49,799 nucleotides of DNA from CAZFLM01 sp964519955 (GTDB taxonomy: Bacteria; Armatimonadota; Chthonomonadetes; Chthonomonadales; CAJBBX01), in NCBI GenBank assembly GCA_964519955.1, contig CAZFLM010000050.1, positions 1-49,799 on the forward strand, read 5' to 3'. Of the stretch, positions 16,853 to 25,662 are shown one piece after another. Under the pieces are notes generated by a model. It had not been told where the DNA came from. It made no database searches and was given only the letters and a program-made list of their open reading frames with translations. How positions within the stretch are numbered: position 1 is the first letter of the stretch; each line of letters opens with the position of its first letter. A program made the position numbers and the translations under genes.

Positions 16853-17244
16853 CGCCCTCCGTCGCGAGCCCGGCGAATGAGTTCCTCCAGCCTGTCCAGC
16901 TCCGCCTCGGTGACCTGTGTCTCCGAGCCGCTCAGCAGCGTCGCAACCACGGTCTCCACCGAGCCGGAGAAGAACGTATCGACCACGCGCCTGAGCGCGC
17001 TCTCCCCCGCCGCGTCGCGCGCCACAGTCGGCACGTACACGTAGCGAGCGCCGTCGCGCCGGTGCACGACGTGGCCCTTCGTCTCGAGCACGCGAAGGAG
17101 CGCCCGGATCGCCGAGTAGCCTGGCGGGTCGTCGATCCCGCTGAGCACCTCCGCGGCGGTCGCCTGTCCGCGAGCATAGATGGCATCCATGATCTGACGT
17201 TCGCGCTTGCTCAGCGCTGCGGGTGCGAGTGCAGGTGGTTCCAT
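16849..17244 (-). CDS. blaI: BlaI/MecI-family transcriptional repressor
   Basis: 131 residues. A winged helix fills residues 10-80 (LSKRERQIMDAIYARGQATA, EVLSGIDDPPGYSAIRALLR, LETKGHVVHRRDGARYVY), followed by the helical dimerisation and cleavage region of the family. BlaI repressors bind palindromes as dimers and are removed by the M56 protease encoded next to them. The stop overlaps the start of the M56 gene, so the pair is one operon. The promoter has a dyad over its -10 box (17297-17312), as expected for self-repression. No beta-lactamase gene is nearby, so the regulated targets are unknown. Confidence 0.93.
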   Translation of the reverse strand: MEPPALAPAALSKRERQIMDAIYARGQATAAEVLSGIDDPPGYSAIRALLRVLETKGHVVHRRDGARYVYVPTVARDAAGESALRRVVDTFFSGSVETVVATLLSGSETQVTEAELDRLEELIRRARDGGR

Positions 17245-17296
17245 CGGTCCTCCCAGCCGCGCTCCGATGGCCTGCTGAGCTGGAGCGCCGATGACA

Positions 17297-17312
17297 TGCT
17301 AAGATTCTAGCA
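17297..17312. promoter_or_regulatory. Probable BlaI operator
   Basis: Perfect dyad TGCTA-AGATTC-TAGCA. It covers the -10 box of the blaI promoter. Family operators in other bacteria are also short dyads with a TACA/TGTA or TACTA/TAGTA pattern, so the assignment fits by position and shape rather than by exact sequence. Confidence 0.55.
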
Positions 17313-17332
17313 GTGCGTCGGACGGATGTCAA
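17304..17332 (-). promoter_or_regulatory. sigma70-type promoter of the blaI-M56 operon
   Basis: On the minus strand TTGACA (17327-17332), 17 bases, TAGAAT (17304-17309). This is near consensus. The start of transcription would be near 17297, about 50 bases before the blaI ATG. Confidence 0.75.
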
Positions 17333-17498
17333 GGGGCATGTGCTGGTTTTTTCGCACATTCCGCCGCGACACGCGCCGGGGCCTTCGGGAATGGGCACTG
17401 GCGGCGATGGCACGCACGCAGCCCTGAGGAGAAGCACTCCAGGCGGCCATAATGGCAGCGACGATACCCGCGCCCACCTCAACCGACGGACCACGCTG

Positions 17499-17777
17499 AT
17501 GACGCACAGCGGTACCCAGACACGCCTGGTCGCGCGATTCACCACCGCCGGCATCCTATTCGGGTGGCTGTTCCCACTCGGGGCGTGGGCACTCGACCTC
17601 ACCCACCATGGCTACCCGTGGACTCTGGAGAGCCTCGGGTACATGCACCAGACCGACCCGATGCACTGGATCATCGACATGGCGCCGCTGGTCCTGGGCA
17701 TGGTGTTCTACCTTGTCGGGGTGCGCGAAGCCCGCATCCTGGAGCTGAACCGCGACCTCACGCGCAAGGTGGAGTAA
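17499..17777 (+). pseudogene. N-terminal membrane part of a GGDEF-EAL protein, cut by an in-frame TAA
   Basis: 92 residues from the ATG at 17499. There are two membrane helices, FTTAGILFGWLFPLGAWALDL and IIDMAPLVLGMVFYLVG, joined by an extracytoplasmic loop with HHGYPWTLESLGYMHQTDP, a type of sensor known from the N-terminus of many signalling proteins. It runs into a helix, VREARILELNRDLTRKVE, and stops at TAA (17775-17777). The same reading frame stays open after the stop, continuing the coiled coil (HLQRVTQQLRDREAQLRRAN) directly into the GGDEF domain of the next entry. A single base change (for example CAA to TAA) or a sequencing error would explain this. The fragment could still be made as a small membrane protein. 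Confidence 0.75.
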
Positions 17778-17885
17778 CGCACGGCGCACCTTCAGCGCGT
17801 TACCCAGCAACTCCGCGACCGCGAGGCCCAGCTCCGCAGGGCGAACGAGGGGCTGGCGCAGGACATCGACGGGCACCTGCGGAGC

Positions 17886-19268
17886 ATGAAGCACCAGGCG
17901 CTGCACGATCCGCTGACCGGCCTCGCCAACCGCTCCCTCCTCGCCAGGCGCGTCCAGACGGCCCTCAATGGGCGCATCGGTGTCGAGGCCGTCGGCGTGC
18001 TGCACATCGACCTGGACGGGTTCCGGCTCGTCAACGACAGCCTGGGGCACGAAGCCGGCGACCAACTGCTTAAGGTCGCGGCCGAGCGCCTCCTGGAGGG
18101 CGTCGCCGAGGACGGAACCGTCGCCCATATCGGCGGCGACGAGTTCGCCGTGGTCGTCGCGCGGGACGTCACCGAGGAAGCCGCGTGCGATCTGGCCGAA
18201 CGGCTGCTCGCGAGGCTGGCGCGCCCGATGTCGCTCGCCGGGCACGACTACTTCCCGAGCGCCAGCATCGGCGTCGCCATCGGCAAGGCGCCGGCCCATG
18301 ACCAGGCGCGCTTGCTGCGCCACGCCGACGCCGCCATGCACGCGGCCAAGGAGGCCGGCGGATCCGGCTACGCGATCTACGAGACCGCCATGAGCCGGCG
18401 CGCCCTCGAGCGCGTCGATATGGCGGCAGCCCTCCGGTTCGCCCTGGCCAACAACGAGCTGCGCGTGCACTACCAGCCGTTGGTCAACCTGAGCACGGGG
18501 GCCATGTGCGGCGCCGAAGCGCTGGTCAGATGGGACCGCGCCGGACACGGCATCGTCTCGCCGGGCGAGTTCGTGCCGCTGGCCGAGGAGACCGGACAGA
18601 TCGTGCCCATCGGCTGGTGGGTCCTGCGCGCCGCCTGCGCCCAGGCGAAGGAGTGGTACGACACCTCACCCGAGCGCGGCCTGGTCATGAACGTGAACCT
18701 GTCCGGCCGCCAGCTCCAGCGCCCCGACGTCGTGGACCAAGTAGCGGCAGCCCTGCGAGAGACCGGCCTTCCGCCGAACCTGCTGAAGCTCGAGATCACG
18801 GAGAGCGTGCTGATGGCCGACGGCGAGGCCGTGGTCGCAACGCTGCGGTCGCTCAAGGATCTGGGCGTCAAGCTGGCTCTCGACGACTTCGGCACGGGCT
18901 ACTCCTCGATGGCAAGCCTCCACGCCTACCCGATCGACACGGTGAAGATCGATCGCGCGTTCATCAGCCGCCTGCAGGAGGACGATGAGGCCACCGCGCT
19001 CGTCGCAGCCATCATGCTCATGGCCCAGTCCATGGGCATCGACGTCACCGCCGAGGGCATCGAGAACGCGACCCAGGTGGCCCAGCTCCAGGAACTGCGC
19101 TGCGATGTCGGCCAGGGCTACTTCTTCGCCCGGCCGATGCCCGCGAGCGAGGTCGCCGAGATGATGGAGCACCGCCGGTCGACGTTCGCCCGCTACCACC
19201 GCCCCATCGAGACGGACGACATCGAGCAGTTGCTGGATGAGATCATCGAGCGGCGGGAGGCGGCCTGA
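17886..19268 (+). CDS. GGDEF-EAL protein (c-di-GMP synthesis/breakdown), probably the C-terminal part of a split gene
   Basis: 460 residues from the first ATG after the in-frame TAA. GGDEF domain at 5-165: DPLTGLANRSLLARRV and an intact active site HIGGDEFAVVV (GGDEF about 83-87). EAL domain at about 185-435: EAL (211-213) in GAEALVRWDR, then LALDDFGTGYSSMASLHAYP, VKIDRAFI, VTAEGIEN and QGYFFARPMP. All catalytic signatures of both domains look intact, so it could be a bifunctional cyclase/phosphodiesterase. Without the upstream membrane part it would be soluble and unregulated by it. No ribosome site is obvious before the ATG, which favours the view that the ancestral gene started at 17499. 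The PilZ gene at 38744-39436 could be a c-di-GMP receptor. Confidence 0.88.
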   Translation: MKHQALHDPLTGLANRSLLARRVQTALNGRIGVEAVGVLHIDLDGFRLVNDSLGHEAGDQLLKVAAERLLEGVAEDGTVAHIGGDEFAVVVARDVTEEAACDLAERLLARLARPMSLAGHDYFPSASIGVAIGKAPAHDQARLLRHADAAMHAAKEAGGSGYAIYETAMSRRALERVDMAAALRFALANNELRVHYQPLVNLSTGAMCGAEALVRWDRAGHGIVSPGEFVPLAEETGQIVPIGWWVLRAACAQAKEWYDTSPERGLVMNVNLSGRQLQRPDVVDQVAAALRETGLPPNLLKLEITESVLMADGEAVVATLRSLKDLGVKLALDDFGTGYSSMASLHAYPIDTVKIDRAFISRLQEDDEATALVAAIMLMAQSMGIDVTAEGIENATQVAQLQELRCDVGQGYFFARPMPASEVAEMMEHRRSTFARYHRPIETDDIEQLLDEIIERREAA

Positions 19269-19309
19269 GGGGCAGTCATCCGGAACGCGAGGACAGCCAG
19301 CGCATACGG

Positions 19310-19344
19310 CGGAGGGACAGGGCGGCCGCGGCCCTGTCCCTCCG
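19310..19344. terminator. Perfect 14-bp hairpin between convergent genes
   Basis: CGGAGGGACAGGGC (19310-19323) pairs with GCCCTGTCCCTCCG (19331-19344) around a 7-base loop. No U-tract. It separates the end of the GGDEF-EAL gene from the end of the beta-propeller gene (stop at 19350). Confidence 0.65.
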
Positions 19345-19349
19345 CGATC

Positions 19350-20864
19350 CTACGGAGTGGACGTCAGCAGAGCAACCCCCTGCCACGTCGGCAGAAGCAG
19401 GTACTTCGAGCCGGAGATGTCGTGCGTCACCATCGAGAAGCCCAGCGACACTGCCGGAGTGAACGTCAGGGTCGTCTGGGTCAGCGGGTTGGCTCCCGTC
19501 GGGTTGATGATGTTCAGCGTCTTGTTCGAGTTGTTGTTGGTCCCGAAGTACAGGCGCCCGACTGCGTCGAGCGACAGCGATGTGCTTATCACCCCGGTGG
19601 TCGACGGCACCGAGACGGATCGCGCCGCCGCCCCCGTCGATCCGTCGAGCCACACGGCCGCAGATGGCGCGCCGATGACGACGTCGCCGTAGTAGGCGCT
19701 CCCGGCCTGGCTGTCCACGACCTGCGTCTGGAGATAGTCGTTCGTGCCGAGGCCCGTCCCTGACGAGACCCAGTGCTCGGCGCCCCCGGACGTGTATGCC
19801 ACCAGGTTCGACCGGCGACCGACGTAGACGTCGCCGTCGCCGCCGGTGGCCGGCGGAACTCCGATCGAGACGGCGTTGGCCGAGACGCGATAGTACGGGT
19901 CCATCGTATAGCTATTGGTGCACACCTCCCACACTGTGGACCCCGCCGTGGTGAGCTTGGCGACCGACGAGCGGCTCACCGCCGTGGCGCCCTGAGTTGC
20001 GGTCGAGAAGTAGGCCGCCGTATAGATGTAGTAGGCACCATCGCTCTCCTGAACGATCGCTGGGGAGGCCACCTGGCTGGGACCGTTCGGCGCGTAGTCC
20101 TTCTCCGACGGGCGCCAGTACCAGAGCAACCCCATCGTCGAGGCGTCGAGCGCGACCAGGTACGTGTCCATGCCGCTGGCGCCGTTGCTGCCGGCGTAGA
20201 GCACGGCGGTGTTGACGCCATTGATCGACACGACCTTCAGCGCAACCGACGACTCGCCGTAGAACGGCGGCACCCCGTAGCTGCTCGACGGGATGGTCGT
20301 CCGGAGGAAGCCGGTCACAGTGCCGCCGATGGTGCACTTGGCGACGCCGCCCGTGAGGCCAACATAGGCCGTGCCCGCCGCGTCCACGAGCGGAGTCCCC
20401 TTGGTCACGTACCCGTACGCCGTCAGATCGTACGTCTGGTCGAGGACGAGGGTGTTGGTGCCGGTGTTGATGTGGAACCGCTTGAGGAAGGCGCCGGTCT
20501 TCGTTACCGGCGGGAAGTAGGGACCATTCGGATAGGTGACCACCTGCATCGAAGCAACCCAGTAGTAGCTCTTCGCAGGGATGCCCGTTAGCCCATCCGG
20601 GATGCGGACGCAGGAGCCGATGTTGTACTCCTGCGGATACCCGGTGATTGAGGTCAGAACGCTCACGCCGAGCAGGTTGAGCGTCTGCGCGGAGACCGTC
20701 GTCGCGGCAGCCTGAGTTGCGAAGTCCGTCTGGCCGCCGTTCTTGTTGTCCACCAAATACTTCGGACCCGCGGTCGCCGCAAGGTCCGTCTGAGCACAGG
20801 CAGCGGCACTGGTGACCACCAGTGCGAGCAAGAGACCAACTTGAGTCGTCTTCCGGACGTACAT
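19350..20864 (-). CDS. Secreted PQQ-type beta-propeller protein
   Basis: 504 residues with a signal peptide (TQVGLLLALVVTSAAACAQ). The mature part is made of repeated blades that read like PQQ/WD40-type propellers: GTPLVDAAGTAYVGLTGGVA, TYLVALDASTMGLLWYWRPS, SQVASPAIVQESDGAYYIYT, LSLDAVGRLYFGTNNNS. Such proteins are exported and serve binding or scaffolding roles; no PQQ cofactor site is evident and no dehydrogenase motif is seen, so I assign no enzyme activity. AAAGGA 7 bases before the ATG supports the start. It has its own promoter (21055-21083), a leader of about 180 bases and a hairpin terminator. Confidence 0.75.
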   Translation of the reverse strand: MYVRKTTQVGLLLALVVTSAAACAQTDLAATAGPKYLVDNKNGGQTDFATQAAATTVSAQTLNLLGVSVLTSITGYPQEYNIGSCVRIPDGLTGIPAKSYYWVASMQVVTYPNGPYFPPVTKTGAFLKRFHINTGTNTLVLDQTYDLTAYGYVTKGTPLVDAAGTAYVGLTGGVAKCTIGGTVTGFLRTTIPSSSYGVPPFYGESSVALKVVSINGVNTAVLYAGSNGASGMDTYLVALDASTMGLLWYWRPSEKDYAPNGPSQVASPAIVQESDGAYYIYTAAYFSTATQGATAVSRSSVAKLTTAGSTVWEVCTNSYTMDPYYRVSANAVSIGVPPATGGDGDVYVGRRSNLVAYTSGGAEHWVSSGTGLGTNDYLQTQVVDSQAGSAYYGDVVIGAPSAAVWLDGSTGAAARSVSVPSTTGVISTSLSLDAVGRLYFGTNNNSNKTLNIINPTGANPLTQTTLTFTPAVSLGFSMVTHDISGSKYLLLPTWQGVALLTSTP

Positions 20865-21054
20865 CGTGGTGTCCTTTCACGTCGGGGTGGGTCGATAGCC
20901 ACGCGCGCAGGCCCAAAGAGCCGCTACCGGCGGCGAGCGCGACGTTCGCCTCTGAGATGCGGTCCGCCGTCCGGCGCACCAGCCCCCATCGACGCGTCGC
21001 AGCGTTCTGCTCGAAACCACCTCCTCTCCAATTGGCCGTCTGCCACCTGCTCCC

Positions 21055-21083
21055 ACTATAGGCCAGCCCGCCGAGCCTCGCAA
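21055..21083 (-). promoter_or_regulatory. sigma70-type promoter of the beta-propeller gene
   Basis: Minus strand TTGCGA (21078-21083), 17 bases, TATAGT (21055-21060). Transcription would begin near 21048 and leave a leader of about 180 bases (20865-21048). I see no known riboswitch pattern in the leader. The rest of the 20865-21173 interval holds no recognised gene. Confidence 0.5.
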
Positions 21084-21173
21084 GCCGACACCCGTATACT
21101 TAGCAGGCATCTCGGCACTATCTCCGGCGCCACTTGTGTGCACGCCACCGGACGCCCGAAGCCCCAGACACAG

Positions 21174-21208
21174 CGAAGGGCCTCGCCGGATCGCGGCGAG
21201 GCCCTTCG
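21174..21208 (-). terminator. Perfect 15-bp hairpin after the discoidin-like gene
   Basis: CGAAGGGCCTCGCCG (21174-21188) pairs with CGGCGAGGCCCTTCG (21194-21208), loop GATCG. It lies 28 bases after the stop codon of the gene ending at 21236. No U-tract on the minus strand. Confidence 0.65.
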
Positions 21209-21235
21209 GTGTACCAGGCTATCGGCGGCAGGAGA

Positions 21236-21955
21236 CTACGGGGTGCCGTAGACCTCCACCTCGGTGTAGCGGTTCAGCGGGTCCCGGTACGTGCTGCCCG
21301 CGCTGTACAGGCGGACGTAGCGCGCCTTGGTGCCCTTCGCATCGATCAGACGGCCTTCGCTGGTCTCGAAGTACTCGCGGTCCTTCCCGATGCCGAGGCC
21401 GCCCGAGTTGTCCTGATCGTTGTTGTAGATGGTCGTCACGCCCTCGATGAAGTTCGGGTCGTTGCTGAGCTGCACGATCACATCGTGGAACACAACCGGC
21501 TCCGCGTGGAAGTGCCACACCACCACGTAGGAGAGCGTGCCCGTCGCGCCGAGGTCGACCTGGATCCACTGGAACTTCGGCTTCAGCTCAACCGCCGCCC
21601 CGTCGCGCGCTTCCTTGTCGCCATCGGTGATCAGATCCAGCGTGCCGGAGAACGGCGCCTTGCTGGAGGTCACCTTCTTCTTCAGGGCGAGGTTCACCGT
21701 GCCCTTCGCCACAAGCGGAACCGGGCGCGGCTTGCCCGAGGGCTTCTCCACCGTGGTGCCGACCGGAATGTCCTTCGGAGTGCCCACGAACGCCGGCTTC
21801 GGCAGCTTGATGGGCAGCGGCACCATGTCCGGCTTCGCATCCTGGCCAAAGCACGCGGGGGCCGCGAGCCCGGACAACCCAAGCACAAGCCCGGCCACGA
21901 CTGCCGGACCACTCACCATGCCGAACCGATTAGCTCGGCCCACGTTCAAGCGCAT
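21236..21955 (-). CDS. Secreted discoidin-like (F5/8 type C) domain protein
   Basis: 239 residues. A signal peptide (VSGPAVVAGLVLGLSGLAAPACFG) is followed by a Pro-rich stretch (PLPIKLPKPAF) and a galactose-binding-like beta-sandwich from about residue 85: NLALKKKVTSSKAPFSGTLD, ITDGDKEARDG, WIQVDLGATGTLSYVVVWHF and ARYVRLYSAGSTYRDP, ending in YTEVEVYGTP. This is the pattern of F5/8 type C domains, which bind sugars or surfaces. GGGAG lies before the ATG. It has its own terminator. Confidence 0.82.
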   Translation of the reverse strand: MRLNVGRANRFGMVSGPAVVAGLVLGLSGLAAPACFGQDAKPDMVPLPIKLPKPAFVGTPKDIPVGTTVEKPSGKPRPVPLVAKGTVNLALKKKVTSSKAPFSGTLDLITDGDKEARDGAAVELKPKFQWIQVDLGATGTLSYVVVWHFHAEPVVFHDVIVQLSNDPNFIEGVTTIYNNDQDNSGGLGIGKDREYFETSEGRLIDAKGTKARYVRLYSAGSTYRDPLNRYTEVEVYGTP

Positions 21956-22304
21956 CGCTTCTCCCTCGCAACTTCTGCCCGGCGCCTCGCACCGGGGATC
22001 AAGCGGCCATCCGTCGCGGCCGTCATATCATTATAGACGCGCATCCGCTCAGAAGGTGCCCACCAGCCTGCAATACCCCGTATGACGTGGCGCTGAGCAG
22101 GGCGTGACACGGACCGTCGAAGGTCGAACGTCGAACGGTGCCCCACCCCCCGCCGACTTGCGCGCCTCCGACCGGCGATGCCCGCACGGCCCGCGACGAT
22201 GGTGGGGGGAGGAGGCAGCCCCCTCGACGCGGAACCTGTCGCCAGCACCAGCCAGCGCAGGGCCAACACGCCACACGAGAGGCCCGGCATCAGGAGGCAC
22301 GCGT
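21956..22304. other. Divergent intergenic region with a TATAAT box
   Basis: 349 bases between the discoidin-like gene and the Gfo/Idh/MocA gene. On the minus strand a perfect TATAAT (22030-22035) sits about 75 bases before the discoidin-like ATG, but no -35 box is seen at 16-18 bases. GACCGTCGAAGGTCGAACGT near 22110 contains short direct repeats of GTCGAA. No gene is recognised. Confidence 0.4.
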
Positions 22305-23609
22305 ATGTCGCGAGACGCACGCATTGACCGTCGCAGTTTCGTGAAGAAGGGCCTGGCCGCCGGAGCGGGCGTCGCCCTGTTCGACATCGTCCCGGCATCG
22401 GCCCTCGGCAAGGCAGGCCGCCCCGCGCCCAGCAACCGCATCGTCATGGGCTGCATCGGCGTCGGCGGGCAGGGCAACGCCAACCTGGACGCGTTCCTCA
22501 ACGAGGCGGATGTCCAGGTCGTCGCCGTGTGCGACGTGGACGCCAACCACCTGAAGGGCACGCAGGACAAGGTCAACCGGCACTACAACAACGCCGACTG
22601 TGCCGCCGCCAAGGACTTCCGCGAGATCGTCGCCCGCGCCGACATCGACGCCATCTCGCTCGGCACGCCGGACCACTGGCACGCGGTGCCGGCCATTGCC
22701 TGCATGAACGCGGGCAAGGACGTCTTCGGCGAGAAGCCCATCTCCCACTGCCTGATGGAGGGGCGCGCGATGGCCGACGCCCAGAAGCGCAACGGGCGCA
22801 TCTGGCAGACGGGGAGCTGGCAGCGCTCGGTGGGCGACTTCCGCTTCGCGTGCGAGCTGGTCCGCAATGGGCGCATCGGCAAGGTGCACACCGTCGAAGT
22901 GGGCCTGCCGACCGGCGGCAGGTGCGGTCAGGTGACCTTCAAGGACCCGCCCCCCGAGCTGGACTACAACTTCTGGGTCGGCCCCTCTCGCTGGGCCCCC
23001 TACTGCGACCAGCGCACCCACTGGAACTGGCGCTGGCAGCTCGACTTCGGCGGCGGCCAGCTCATGGACTGGATCGGCCACCACGGCGACATCGCGCACT
23101 GGGGCATGGGCTGGGACAGCACCGGCGGCACCGAGTACGTGGGCCAGGGCGAGTACCCGGACACCGGCATCTGGGACGCCGCCACCAGCTACTACTTCGA
23201 GGCGGTCTACAAGGGCGGCGTGCTGATGCGCGTGGCCAACGGCGGCAACCGCGGCATCCGCGGCGGCACGAAGTGGATCGGCGAGGATGGCAAGTGGGTG
23301 TGGGTGGACCGCGGCGGGCTGGACGCCAACCCGAAGAGCCTGCTCCGCGAGCGGATCGGCCCCGACGAGATTCAGCTCTTCCGCAGCCCGGGCCACCATC
23401 GCGAGTTCCTGAACTGCGTGAGGTCTCGGCAGCAGACCATCACGCCTGCCGAGACCGCGCACCGCTCCGCGTCCATCGGCCACCTCGGCCAGATCGCCAT
23501 GATCCTGGGCCGCAAGATCCGGTGGAACCCGGACACCGAGCAGATTATCGGCGATCCGAGCGCCACGCGCATGCTGTCGGCGCCGATGCGCGCGCCGTGG
23601 CACGTCTGA
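22305..23609 (+). CDS. Tat-exported Gfo/Idh/MocA family oxidoreductase
   Basis: 434 residues from the ATG at 22305, with AGGAGG 7 bases upstream. The twin-arginine signal DRRSFVKKGLAAGAGVALF is followed by the Rossmann fold IVMGCIGVGGQGNANLDAFL, VVAVCDVD, SLGTPDHWHAVPAIACMNAGK and the family EKP motif in VFGEKPISHCLMEG. The C-terminal part has the Gfo/Idh/MocA alpha/beta sheet, with WRWQLDFGGGQLMDWIGHHG typical of the exported branch. These use NAD(P) tightly bound and act on sugars or derivatives outside the cytoplasm; exact substrate unknown. It is followed 26 bases later by a secreted HEAT-repeat gene, likely in the same operon. Confidence 0.92.
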   Translation: MSRDARIDRRSFVKKGLAAGAGVALFDIVPASALGKAGRPAPSNRIVMGCIGVGGQGNANLDAFLNEADVQVVAVCDVDANHLKGTQDKVNRHYNNADCAAAKDFREIVARADIDAISLGTPDHWHAVPAIACMNAGKDVFGEKPISHCLMEGRAMADAQKRNGRIWQTGSWQRSVGDFRFACELVRNGRIGKVHTVEVGLPTGGRCGQVTFKDPPPELDYNFWVGPSRWAPYCDQRTHWNWRWQLDFGGGQLMDWIGHHGDIAHWGMGWDSTGGTEYVGQGEYPDTGIWDAATSYYFEAVYKGGVLMRVANGGNRGIRGGTKWIGEDGKWVWVDRGGLDANPKSLLRERIGPDEIQLFRSPGHHREFLNCVRSRQQTITPAETAHRSASIGHLGQIAMILGRKIRWNPDTEQIIGDPSATRMLSAPMRAPWHV

Positions 23610-23635
23610 CGACCAGCGAGGAGAGGAACCCTACC

Positions 23636-25657
23636 ATGACCAAGTGCGTTTTCAGGGCTCTCGCGCTGGCGGCGATGCTCGCCATGGCCGCGTGCGCGCT
23701 CGCCCAGGACGATCCCTACCAGGCCCTGCGGTCCTACGACGGCCAGAACCGCAAGGCCCAGATCACCATCCAGAAGGCCATCCAGCAGGCCGGACAGAAC
23801 CCCGCTGCGGTCGCCCCCATCGAAGCCGGCCTGATCGGCGTGATCTCGGACCCGGCGTCGACACTGGCCGGCAAGCAGGACGCCTGCCGCTTCCTCTGGA
23901 TCGTCGGCACCAAGAAGTGCGTCCCGGCGCTCGCCAGGCTGCTCGCCAACGCCGAGACGGCCGACATGGCCCGCTACGCGCTCACCCGCAACCCGGACCC
24001 GTCCGCGAGCGCCGCGCTGCGTGCGGCCCTGGCCAAGGCGTCCGGCGACGCCAAAGTCGGCATCGTCAACGCGCTCGGCGCCCGCGGCGACGCCGGCGCG
24101 GTAGCCACGCTGAAGGGGCTGGCAGCAGGCAGCGACCCGGTCGCCGCGGAGAGCGCCATCGCCGCGCTGGGCCGGGCCGACAGCGAAGGCGCCATCGCGG
24201 CGCTGAAGTCGCTGCCTGTGAGCAGCGTGCTGGCGGGCAACGCCCTCGTGCGCGCGGCAGACCGCCTCGCGGCGGCGGGCTCGAAGGCCAAGGCGGAGGC
24301 GCTCTACCTGTCCATCGCCAACTCGAAGCGCCCGGGCATCCCCCGCGCCTCGGCCCTGGTGGGCCTGGCGAAGCTGCAATCGGCAGCCGGCACGAAGGCG
24401 GCCATCTCCTGCTTGAGCACTCGGGATGAGTACCTGGCCGTCGTCGCGGCGCGCATCGCGGGCTCCACAGCGAGCGCGGCCGGCCTCCCAGCCATCAACC
24501 GGTTCCAGACGTACGCCGCTCCGGTGAAGATCGCACTGCTCGCCGCGTGGGCCGATCGGCATGCCGGCGCCGCGACCGGCATGGCCCTTGCTGCGCTCAA
24601 AGTGGAGGACGCCGGCGTGCGCCGCGCGGCGATCAAGTCCGCCGGCCGCATCGCGGGCGCGCAAGCCGTGGCGCCTCTGGCGCAGATCGCCGCCAAGGGC
24701 GAGGGCGGCGACCGCGACGCGGCCACGTGGGCCCTCGCTGCCATGCCGAGCAAGGACGCCGACAAGGACCTGTTCAACCTGGCGAAGACCGCCGCGCCCG
24801 AGATCCGCGCGACGGTGATGGCCGTCTTGGGCGAGCGGCCGACCCCGGCGGCGCGCAAGGCGCTCTTCGAGGCGGCCAACGGAGCCGACGCCGGCGTCGC
24901 GCAGGCGGCGCTGCGTGCCCTCGGCCAGGTCGCCGCTGCCGGGGACTACGACGCGCTCGTCAAGCTGCTCGTCGGATCGAGTGACGAAGGCGTGCGCGAC
25001 GCGGCCCGCGAGGCCGTGGTGGCCACTGCCCGCCTGCTGGACAACGATGCGGCCGCAGCGGGCCCGATCCTGGATGCGCTGAACGGCGCGTCCATGGAGG
25101 GGCGCGCCTCGGCGATGCCGGCCCTTGCAGAGATCGGCGGCGATGCGCCGCTGGCCGCGCTGAAGAAGGCGGCCGGCTCCGACAACGCCGACGTGAAGCG
25201 CGCAGCCATCGGCGCCCTGGCCGAGTCGTGGTCCGACGCGAAGGCGATGCCGACACTCATCGAGATCGCGAAGGGGGATCAGGACAAGGGCACCCGCATC
25301 CAGGCGCTGCGCGGCTACATCCGCCTCGCCGGATCGGTGGACGGCCCGCGGCCCACCGAACGGCTGGACTGGGTGAAGACCGCGCTCGCGGCTGCCGAAC
25401 GGCCCGACGAGAAGCGCCAGGCCCTCGGCGCCCTCCGGCGATGCCGCGTGGCGGAGGCGATACCCGTGGCCGCAGCCCTGCTCGACGACGCCGACCTCTT
25501 CGACGACGCCGCCGCCGCGATCGTGGAGCTGGCCTCCCGCCGCGACAACCGACCCGGCATCACCGGCCCGGCGACCGACGCCGCCCTCGACAAGATCATC
25601 GCCAACGCGAAGGACGAGAAGCTGCGGGAGGACGCGCGGAAGGCGCGGGGGCAGTAG
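23636..25657 (+). CDS. Secreted HEAT-repeat protein
   Basis: 673 residues from the ATG at 23636 (AGGAGAGG upstream). The start MTKCVFRALALAAMLAMAAC then ALAQ is a signal peptide. The rest is a solenoid of about 30-residue Ala-rich helical repeats, such as GAVATLKGLAAGSDPVAAES and AIAALGRADSEGAIAALKSL, of the HEAT/PBS-lyase type. Such solenoids bind other proteins; no catalytic motif is visible. The adjacent oxidoreductase gene is only 26 bases upstream, an arrangement frequent in Planctomycetes and Armatimonadota, where sugar-processing secreted proteins come with HEAT-repeat partners. Confidence 0.85.
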   Translation: MTKCVFRALALAAMLAMAACALAQDDPYQALRSYDGQNRKAQITIQKAIQQAGQNPAAVAPIEAGLIGVISDPASTLAGKQDACRFLWIVGTKKCVPALARLLANAETADMARYALTRNPDPSASAALRAALAKASGDAKVGIVNALGARGDAGAVATLKGLAAGSDPVAAESAIAALGRADSEGAIAALKSLPVSSVLAGNALVRAADRLAAAGSKAKAEALYLSIANSKRPGIPRASALVGLAKLQSAAGTKAAISCLSTRDEYLAVVAARIAGSTASAAGLPAINRFQTYAAPVKIALLAAWADRHAGAATGMALAALKVEDAGVRRAAIKSAGRIAGAQAVAPLAQIAAKGEGGDRDAATWALAAMPSKDADKDLFNLAKTAAPEIRATVMAVLGERPTPAARKALFEAANGADAGVAQAALRALGQVAAAGDYDALVKLLVGSSDEGVRDAAREAVVATARLLDNDAAAAGPILDALNGASMEGRASAMPALAEIGGDAPLAALKKAAGSDNADVKRAAIGALAESWSDAKAMPTLIEIAKGDQDKGTRIQALRGYIRLAGSVDGPRPTERLDWVKTALAAAERPDEKRQALGALRRCRVAEAIPVAAALLDDADLFDDAAAAIVELASRRDNRPGITGPATDAALDKIIANAKDEKLREDARKARGQ

Positions 25658-25662
25658 CGCGG

